Assembly: GCA_035524895.1 (NCBI GenBank)
Contig: DATLFI010000217.1
Location: forward strand, 1 to 47,068
Source: DATLFI01 sp035524895
Lineage (GTDB): Bacteria > Acidobacteriota > Thermoanaerobaculia > Multivoradales > Multivoraceae
Reading direction: 5' to 3'
Length of the DNA stretch: 47,068 nt
The position numbers were made by a program, and so were the translations under genes. The notes beneath the pieces were generated by a model. The model was not told the DNA's origin. It saw nothing but the letters and a program-made list of their open reading frames with translations, and made no database searches. Shown here piece by piece: positions 42,001-47,068 of this stretch (the first letter of the stretch is position 1; each line of letters begins with the position of its first letter).

Positions 42001-43055
42001 AACGGCACCCCGACCACCAGGTCGGCGAACCCGTCGCCGTCGAAGTCGCCGACCGCTAGCGACCAGCCGAAGCGCTCGAAGCCATGGATCGTCTCGCCGA
42101 TGGCCGAGCCCTGGCGCCAGTTCTGGCCTTGCGGCAAACCGCCGCCCGACGGAGTCCGCGAGCCGACCAGTCCGCCGCCGGTGCCGAAGAAGATCTGGAC
42201 CGAGCCCGCCCAGGTCTCGATGGTGGAGTCGAGCGGGATGGCGACCGCCAGCTCGTCGAAGCCGTCGCCGTCGAAGTCGCCCGCCGCCAGGGCGTGACCG
42301 AAGCCGTCCTCCGCTTCGAGCACCGGCGGTGCGGCGTCGCCACGATTCAAGAACTGACTGCCCGCCGCGCTCAAGCCCGAGGGCCCGCCGTAGATCACCT
42401 GCACCGCCCCAGCATCCATGCTGCCAAAGACGTCCTCGCCGGGGATGCCGACCGCGAGGTCGGCGAACCCGTCGCCGTCGAAGTCGCCGGAAGTCAGCGA
42501 GAAGCCGAACACGTCGCCGGCCTCGGCATGATCGGCGATCCCGGCAACGCCCTGGTGCCAATGCTGCTGGCCGACCGCGACCAAACCAGCGCCGGAGCCG
42601 TAGAGCACGACCACCATGCCGGCGTCGATCGCCGCGGAGACCGTGGCTCCCGGAGCGCCGATCGCGAGGTCGTCGAACCCGTCGCCGTCGAAGTCACCCA
42701 CCGCGAGCGACTCGCCCAGGCTCTCGGGGCCGGACCAACGCTCCACCCGCGCCGGGTCGAGGCCGGTCTCGCTGCCGTACACCACGTGCACCGCATCGAG
42801 GGTGCCGATCGCCAGGTCGTCCCACCCGTCGCCGTCGAAGTCGCCGGACGCGAGGACCTTGCCGGTCTCGTCGCCCGAGAGGCCGAGGCCGAGCAGCGCC
42901 GTGGGCGGGGCACCGCTGCGCCACACCTGGCTACCTTCGGCAGTGAGCTGGCCGTGCAGGGTCGTCGAGCCGAGCGAACCGACGAGGGCCCAGCCCAGGA
43001 GAAAACGGACCGGAGCAGCGAGCGAGTGACGTAGCGGTCGAGTGGGATCGTGCAT
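39042..43055 (-). CDS. giant secreted FG-GAP/PKD/Calx-beta protein with two C-terminal YFWFF modules
   Basis: A 1337-residue exported protein. AGGAG lies seven bases before the ATG and a signal peptide follows (FLLGWALVGSLGSTTLHG). Residues about 60-500 are seven FG-GAP repeats, six with the Ca-binding loop DFDGDG(F/W) and the seventh degenerate, as in an integrin-type seven-bladed propeller. Residues about 503-575 are a PKD domain (WSWDFGDGG), and about 580-690 a Calx-beta domain (ATPGLDF, DDDLPELTETIELAL). Repeats of VVTWQ/VVVWQ type follow to about 1060. Two YFWFF modules end the protein (about 1081-1189 and 1229-1337), each with LCL, DGC and ATC cysteines. An adhesive or matrix role is an inference from the domains; no sorting motif is seen. 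Confidence 0.9.
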   Translation of the reverse strand: MHDPTRPLRHSLAAPVRFLLGWALVGSLGSTTLHGQLTAEGSQVWRSGAPPTALLGLGLSGDETGKVLASGDFDGDGWDDLAIGTLDAVHVVYGSETGLDPARVERWSGPESLGESLAVGDFDGDGFDDLAIGAPGATVSAAIDAGMVVVLYGSGAGLVAVGQQHWHQGVAGIADHAEAGDVFGFSLTSGDFDGDGFADLAVGIPGEDVFGSMDAGAVQVIYGGPSGLSAAGSQFLNRGDAAPPVLEAEDGFGHALAAGDFDGDGFDELAVAIPLDSTIETWAGSVQIFFGTGGGLVGSRTPSGGGLPQGQNWRQGSAIGETIHGFERFGWSLAVGDFDGDGFADLVVGVPFEYFGFLDSGLIGAVHVIYGSSSGLTGAGSTLLEGDDFEDRFGWSLAAGDFDGDGFDELAVGSPTRILGGVDGAGEVKVYRGSEYGIDHADPQLWNQDSAGIADQVELNDQFGAALASGRFSATGQGLAIGAPCEDSCVGQVHVLYPEEPLVADFDWAPGIATAGLPVQFTDTSTGGPTAWSWDFGDGGISMLQNPSHTFLAAGVYTVSLVASRGAVSDEVSRQVTVVESGAGTTVRFELASLTTGEGVEVAVRVLKSGGAGGQVRVAVVGGSATPGLDFVFPNDATLTWQAGDASARELVLEVLDDDLPELTETIELALVEASGFGLASPASMTVRILDDDLAPPEEIVIPATAPAEAIVADDGTGLRAVVWVEEGGLSRVVAQMLGPSGAALTEAFLVGFGSGHESAPAATWTGEGKLLVAWQESAQPAALFGAPARVAASSILGRVFDPSSLPDGPPVELGQSEGTDARPDVGADGAGGGVVTWQDGERPRGRRVRRGGQPEGDSFALLEQGGAEGLQVAKAPTGDFVAVWRALGASGAASASMILGRVFDPQGRAKGTTFPIAENAEGRPAVDTDDTGGFVVTWESGPSGARRIFGRRHGAQGQPLGPAFPISAGDGDARAPRVDVNAAGDFVVVWQSDATAEPGAAVAAGSTILGRFFTGGLPSGEEVVVAETEADSEPELPDVSLSDADQATVVYTRRGGGGRRLASTTIEPALARGVCGDQPTELCLQQARFGLRVSWADGDQQTGLGQPVALTSDTGYFWFFAPSNVELVVKVLDGCAINGHFWVFVGGLTDVGVSMVVDDVASGVSRSYFKAAGESFEPILDTAAFATCDVPFAAATRSHDSATALREAAALVRAVAAGGAAACSATDQALCLNRQRFLVEAEWRSDTASGTASAIGLTDDTGYFWFFGPTNVELVVKVLDGCSITDRYWVFGGGLTDTEVRLTITDSDTGTVRVYDNTLGRPFAPIRDTGAFATCP

Positions 43056-43484
43056 GGTGTAACTCCTGAGGCTCTACGCAGACGCCCGGGATGCGTCGCC
43101 CGGCAACCTCCTCACCATGCGACAGCGTCGAAAACTCGCCGATCGGGTCAAGGGTAGCAGCCGCTTGCTTGCCCGGATCCCTCGCGGTCAGCAACTCGGC
43201 CCCAGCACCATCGAGCGCGCGTATCGCGACCGCTCACGGGATCGTTCCTGGTGGGTTGGAGCCACCCGATTCCAGGGCTCCACTCGACGTCCGATGGCCG
43301 TCCAGAGCTCGTCAGCGGCCTACTCGGCGCGCAGTGCAGTGACGGGATCGACCCCGGGTCGCGCGCCACGCCGGGACCAGGCACGCGACCGCCGCGGGCG
43401 AAACCTTTCGTCTCCGATGTCGTCTTTGTATACAGTCCCGGACGCTGGTCGCAACCTGCCTCTACGCACCTCTCGGAGACCGCG
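43056..43484. other. 429-base divergent intergenic region
   Basis: It lies between the large FG-GAP gene (-) and the PadR gene (+). Apart from the TGTATACA palindrome near its right end I see no gene or structured element. Confidence 0.5.
43427..43434. promoter_or_regulatory. TGTATACA palindrome, candidate PadR operator
   Basis: An eight-base perfect palindrome, AT-rich in a very GC-rich region, 51 bases before the PadR start codon. PadR regulators commonly repress their own promoter through TATA-containing palindromes, so autoregulation of the PadR/permease pair is plausible. Only the short motif is seen. Confidence 0.5.
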
Positions 43485-43811
43485 ATGCCCAAGTCCCTGT
43501 TCCTAGGCGAGTTCGAGCAGCTCGTCCTGCTCGCGGTGATGCGCTCGGGCACCCAGCCCTACGCGCTGCAGATCTCGCGCGAGATCGAGAACGCCGGCGG
43601 TCGCGCGATCTCGCGCGGCGCGCTCTACCGCACGCTCGACCGCCTCGAGGGCAAGGGCTTCGTACGCTTCTCGGTGGAGCCGGGCGGCCCGGAGCGCGGC
43701 GGGCACGCCCGCCGCCGGTTCGCCGTCACGTCCGCCGGCGAGCGCGTGCTGTCGGAGACGCTGGGCGTGCAGGACCGTCTGCGCGAAGGTCTCGCGGGGG
43801 TGAAGCCGTGA
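43485..43811 (+). CDS. PadR-family transcriptional regulator (acidobacterial permease-linked type)
   Basis: A 108-residue winged-helix repressor. Seen: LGEFEQLVLLAVMRSG, the recognition-helix segment ISRGALYRTLDRLEGKGFVRF and the wing RRRFAVTSAGERVL. This matches the PadR subfamily that accompanies acidobacterial orphan permeases. The ATG at 43485 (GGAG upstream) gives the standard N-terminus MPKSLFLGEFEQ; the open frame extends to 43251 but is not needed. Its last bases overlap the permease start (GTGA), so the two are translationally coupled. It probably controls the permease and itself, perhaps through the TGTATACA site. Confidence 0.92.
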   Translation: MPKSLFLGEFEQLVLLAVMRSGTQPYALQISREIENAGGRAISRGALYRTLDRLEGKGFVRFSVEPGGPERGGHARRRFAVTSAGERVLSETLGVQDRLREGLAGVKP

Positions 43812-46543
43812 GTCGCCAGCGCAGCCCGTCCGCGACCCCGCCGCAGCCGCCGCGCCTCGCCCGCGCGCTGCTCCGCCAGGCGCTGCCCGACGACTCGTTC
43901 GGCGACAGCGTGATGGGCGATCTCCACGAAGAGCTGCTCGAGCGGGTCGAGCGTGCCGGCGGTCGCACCGCGAGAGCACGGTTGTGGTACACCGCCGAGG
44001 CGCTGCGCATCGCGCTCGCGGAACCTCTCCGCCGTCTGGTTGCTCGGGCGAGCGACGCCTCGCGCGCGCAGAGACGGCCAGCGGGCGACGCCCTGCAAGG
44101 CGACTTGCGCGCTGCGCTCCGTGCGCTGGCCAAGCGCCCGGCCCACACCGCGGTTGCGCTGCTCTCGCTCGCCATCGGCATCGGCAGCACGGTCGCGGTG
44201 TTCAGCGTGGCCAACGCGCTCTTCCTGCGACCGGTGCCTGGCGTGCACGACACCTCGCGCGCGGTCGAGATCGGCCGCACCACCGACGGCCGCGGCTTCG
44301 ACACCATGAGCTACGCGGACATCGCCGACATCCGCAACGAGGTCGACGCGTTCGAGCACGTCGTCGAGTGGGAGGCCGGCTTGTTCCGGCTGAGCGTCGA
44401 CGGGCGCGGCGAGCAGGTGCAGGGCTACTACGTCGCTCCGGGCTACTTCGAGCTCCTCGGCCTGCGGCCGGCGCTCGGCCGCTTCCTGCTGCCCGAGGAA
44501 GCGGCGGGCGTCGGCGCTCACCCGGTGGTCGTGGTGACCCACCGTTTCTGGCAGGAGCGGCTCGGCGGCGATGCCGATGCGCTCGGCGCCAAGATCGAGC
44601 TCAACCGCGAGACCCACGAGGTCGTGGGAGTGGCGCCGCCGGCATTCCAGGGCCACATGTTCGCCGTGCGCGGATCCGTGTTCCTGCCGATCACCCAGCA
44701 CCCGCGCGTCGTCGCCTCGCCGGAGGTGCTCACGACGCGCGGCAACGTCTCGCCCGCCGCGCTCGGCTTGCTGCGCGAAGGGGTCACGGTCGCGGCGGCC
44801 GACGCCGCGGCGCGCGCCGTCTTCCTGCGGCTCGCGGCCGAGTATCCCGAGACCAACGGGCGGTTCGGCGCCCGGGTCATCCCGCTGGGGCCGCTGCCCG
44901 GCTTCGGCCGCGGGCCGGTCGCCGGCTTCGTGCTCCTGCTAGGCGCGCTCGTCTCGCTGGTGCTGCTCGCGACCTGCGCCAACGTCGCCGGTATGCTGCT
45001 GGCGCAGGCCGCAGCGCGGGAGCGCGAGCTCGCGATCCGGCTCTCGCTCGGCTGCGGCCGGGCGCGGCTGGTGCGCCAACTCCTCGCGGAGTCGACGCTG
45101 CTCGCGGGCGCCGGCGGCGTGCTCGGCGTGCTCGGCGCCTCCTGGGCACTGCGCGCGATCGACGTCTCCCGGCTCGGCCTGCCGGTCGACGTCTCGTTCG
45201 ATCTCTCGCCCGACCTGCGGGTGATGGCGTTCGCGCTGGGGGTCTCGCTCTTCGCCGCGCTCGTCTTCGGCACGACTCCAGCGCTCCACAGCGCGCGCAC
45301 CGACCTCGTGCGCGCGCTGCACCAGGGCGCCGCGACCGTCGGTGGCCGGCGCGCCCGACTGCGGCGCGCCTTCGTCGGCGCCGAGGTCGCCCTGGCGTTC
45401 CTGCTCGCCGTGGTGGCCGGGCTCTTCGTGCGTTCGCTCCAGGCGGCCGGCGATATTCACAAGGGCTTCGACCCGGAGGGCGTCGCGATCACCTCGCTCG
45501 ACCTCGACCTCGAGGGTTACGAGGGAGCGGAGGCCGCCGAGCTGCTGCGCGGGATCCACGAGCGTGTGCGCGCGATCCCCGGTGTCGATCACGCCGCGTT
45601 CTCGATCGACCTGCCGCTCGACATGTCGGCGCACCACACCGGCATCGTGCCCGACACCGTGAGCCCCGAAGCGATCGACGACCCCGAGTCTGCGTCGAGC
45701 GCCGACTTCAACCTGGTAACCCACGAGTACTTCGACACGCTGCGCATCGCCGTGCAGCGTGGCCGCGCCTTCGAGGCCACCGACCTGCGCGGCGGATCGC
45801 GCGTCGCGATCGTGAGCCGCGGCCTCGCGGAGCGCGTGTGGGGCGAGGACGATCCGCTCGGACGCACGTTCCGCATGCCGGGCCGCTCCGAGTACCCGTA
45901 CACCGTGGTCGGCGTAGCCGACGACGTCAAGAACCAGATGCTGATGGAGCGCTCGCGCCCGTTTCTCTACCTGCCGCTCGACGAGACGGCGCTCGGCGGC
46001 GAGCAGCGGCTGTCGCTCTCGGTACGCTCCGGCGGCGACCTCGACGCGCTCGCCGGGCCGATCCGCCAGGCGATCCTCGACACCGAGCCGAGCCTCGCGC
46101 TCGTGCCGGTGACCACGCTCGCGCGCTACGTCGGCATCGGCACGCTGCCCCAGAAGATCGGCGCCGGCGTCGCCTCGAGTCTCGGCGTGGTGGCTCTCTT
46201 CCTCGCCGCGCTCGGGCTCTACGGCGTGGTCGCCGTCCTGGTCGCCGAGCGCCGCCACGAGATCGGTGTGCGCATGGCGTTGGGCGAGGGGCGACACGCG
46301 CTCGTCAGGCGCTTCGTCCGCGGCACGCTGCGCCTCGCGCTGCCCGGGCTCCTGGTCGGTGGGCTGCTCGCTCTGGGTCTCGGCCAGGCCATCCGCAGCT
46401 TCCTGCTAGGCGTCGACCCGCTCGACCCGGTCGCGCTCGGGCTGGTCGCCGTCGGGGTGCTCGGCGTGGTGGCGGTCGCCGGCTGGTTGCCCGCGCGGCG
46501 CGCGGCGCGGCTCGATCCGGTCGAGGCGCTGCGGCGGGATTGA
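43808..46543 (+). CDS. acidobacterial duplicated orphan permease (ADOP-type ABC permease)
   Basis: A 911-residue permease without an ATPase domain. The N-terminal ~95 residues match the permease prefix region (MGDLHEELLERVERAGG). Then two MacB-type halves follow: each has one transmembrane helix, a periplasmic domain and three helices (first half HTAVALLSLAIGIGSTVAVFSVANALFL, VIPLG, ELAIRLSLGCGRARLVRQLLAES; second RRAFVGAEVALAFLLAVVAGLF and MALGEGRHALVRRFVRG). The end is PARRAARLDPVEALRRD, a family signature. These proteins are abundant in Acidobacteria; the ATP-binding partner and substrate are not known. It overlaps the PadR gene by four bases. Confidence 0.93.
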   Translation: MSRQRSPSATPPQPPRLARALLRQALPDDSFGDSVMGDLHEELLERVERAGGRTARARLWYTAEALRIALAEPLRRLVARASDASRAQRRPAGDALQGDLRAALRALAKRPAHTAVALLSLAIGIGSTVAVFSVANALFLRPVPGVHDTSRAVEIGRTTDGRGFDTMSYADIADIRNEVDAFEHVVEWEAGLFRLSVDGRGEQVQGYYVAPGYFELLGLRPALGRFLLPEEAAGVGAHPVVVVTHRFWQERLGGDADALGAKIELNRETHEVVGVAPPAFQGHMFAVRGSVFLPITQHPRVVASPEVLTTRGNVSPAALGLLREGVTVAAADAAARAVFLRLAAEYPETNGRFGARVIPLGPLPGFGRGPVAGFVLLLGALVSLVLLATCANVAGMLLAQAAARERELAIRLSLGCGRARLVRQLLAESTLLAGAGGVLGVLGASWALRAIDVSRLGLPVDVSFDLSPDLRVMAFALGVSLFAALVFGTTPALHSARTDLVRALHQGAATVGGRRARLRRAFVGAEVALAFLLAVVAGLFVRSLQAAGDIHKGFDPEGVAITSLDLDLEGYEGAEAAELLRGIHERVRAIPGVDHAAFSIDLPLDMSAHHTGIVPDTVSPEAIDDPESASSADFNLVTHEYFDTLRIAVQRGRAFEATDLRGGSRVAIVSRGLAERVWGEDDPLGRTFRMPGRSEYPYTVVGVADDVKNQMLMERSRPFLYLPLDETALGGEQRLSLSVRSGGDLDALAGPIRQAILDTEPSLALVPVTTLARYVGIGTLPQKIGAGVASSLGVVALFLAALGLYGVVAVLVAERRHEIGVRMALGEGRHALVRRFVRGTLRLALPGLLVGGLLALGLGQAIRSFLLGVDPLDPVALGLVAVGVLGVVAVAGWLPARRAARLDPVEALRRD

Positions 46544-46640
46544 GACGTCGGGAGCCCGTATCTGGTAGGGAGCACGTCAGGTCGCGGCGCCGATCCGAAT
46601 CTTGCTACGCTCGTCGTCGGTCTACGCCGCAGGTCGTAGC

Positions 46641-47068
46641 ATGCGCAGTGAAGCGAACGCAGGGAGAGAGAGGCCGCTCGGCGCGGCGGGCGATACTGCC
46701 GTGGACGCGGGCGACGGCGACGTGCCTCCGGGAGAGGTCACCCGCTTGCTGCAGGCCTGGACGCGGGGAGACGCGGCGGCCCTCGATCAGCTACTCCCGC
46801 GGGTCCAAGCCGAGCTGCGCCGCCTGGCGCGTCGGAAGTTGAGGGGCGAGCGGTCAGGACACACGCTGCAGACCACGGCCCTCGTCAACGAGGCCTACCT
46901 TCGCCTCGTCGATGTAAAGCGCGTCGTCTGGCAGGACCGCGCACATTTCTTTGCCGTCGTGGCACGGCTGATGAGACGCATCCTGATCGATTACGCCCGC
47001 GCCCGAGGATCGCTGAAACGCGGGGGGGGCCTCATTACCGTGGAGCTGTGTGATCCGACCGTGTCACC
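46641..47068 (+). CDS. ECF sigma factor, TIGR02999/Sigma70_ECF type (3' truncated by window)
   Basis: About 142 residues of a sigma factor, open at the window edge. Region 2 is seen: TRLLQAWTRGDAAALDQLLPRVQAELRRLARRKL, then the family signature GHTLQTTALVNEAYLRLVD, HFFAVVARLMRRILIDYARA and RGSLKRGGGL. ATG at 46641 is in frame; GTG at 46701 is an alternative. In Acidobacteria these sigma factors commonly stand before a Ser/Thr kinase gene, which would lie beyond the window. A run of eight G (47022-47029) encodes the conserved GGG and is a possible slippage site. Confidence 0.9.
   Translation, partial: MRSEANAGRERPLGAAGDTAVDAGDGDVPPGEVTRLLQAWTRGDAAALDQLLPRVQAELRRLARRKLRGERSGHTLQTTALVNEAYLRLVDVKRVVWQDRAHFFAVVARLMRRILIDYARARGSLKRGGGLITVELCDPTVS

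Noticed and set aside
41820..42860. Regularly spaced ~25-base repeats (GTCGCCGTCGAAGTC core, six copies about 200 bases apart) resembling a CRISPR-like or satellite array
   Set aside because: They encode the DFDGDGF calcium loops of the FG-GAP repeats on the minus strand; spacing equals the propeller blade length.
42084..43034. Long plus-strand open frame antisense to the FG-GAP gene
   Set aside because: It mirrors the repeats of the FG-GAP gene and has no independent start signal or domain; high GC content produces such shadow frames.

Overview
The window is about 47 kb of very GC-rich bacterial chromosome, densely coding on both strands. Several markers point to a Gram-negative member of the Acidobacteriota: a PadR regulator translationally coupled to an 'acidobacterial duplicated orphan permease', a TIGR02999-type ECF sigma factor, a TonB-dependent receptor tail, a CBM9/DUF5916 outer-membrane protein and a tripartite RND pump. 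A Thermoanaerobaculia-like member is my best guess, but it is an inference without a database search. No tRNA, rRNA, CRISPR array, complete insertion sequence or integrase gene was seen.

Layout. 0-6.7 kb (+): the tail of a TonB-dependent receptor, a TPR membrane protein, an LpxL-like acyltransferase, a fused SGNH esterase/BNR sialidase-like enzyme, a GNAT acetyltransferase and a PNPOx-like flavoprotein. 6.9-11.9 kb: an OmpA-like lipoprotein candidate (-), a class D-type sortase and a Tat-exported M19 dipeptidase (+), and two unknown envelope proteins. 12.1-17.3 kb: an RRM protein, a 2OG-Fe(II) oxygenase, a DUF3604 lipoprotein (-) and an RhlE-type RNA helicase (-). 17.8-25.1 kb: a head-repeat secreted protein broken by a frameshift, a DUF5916 protein (-), a sulfatase and dipeptide epimerase pair (+), a secreted protein with a C-terminal 'YFWFF' module, and a second RRM protein (-) that appears to start at ATT. 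25.2-29.8 kb (-): RND transporter and adaptor. 30-37 kb: exported RidA (-), a beta-lactamase-like/VanX fusion and an MA-like peptidase (+), a cytochrome c/PHM-like copper protein (-) and a DUF2911-like protein (+). 37-39 kb: an integron-cassette-like gene, a degenerate YFWFF protein and a stretch of gene relics. 39-43 kb (-): a 1337-residue FG-GAP/PKD/Calx-beta protein ending in two YFWFF modules. 43.5-47 kb (+): the PadR/permease pair and an ECF sigma factor cut by the window end.

The gene content is dominated by envelope and exported functions. Several enzymes fit peptidoglycan or dipeptide turnover (M19 dipeptidase, Ala-Glu-type epimerase, DD-peptidase/VanX fusion, sortase), but they are scattered and not one operon. 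The least expected part is 37.0-39.1 kb. It holds a gene bracketed by attC-like sequences, then fragments of a Ser/Thr kinase, a sensor histidine kinase and a head-repeat protein, lying between two carriers of the same unnamed secreted module. This looks like a site of repeated insertion and decay.
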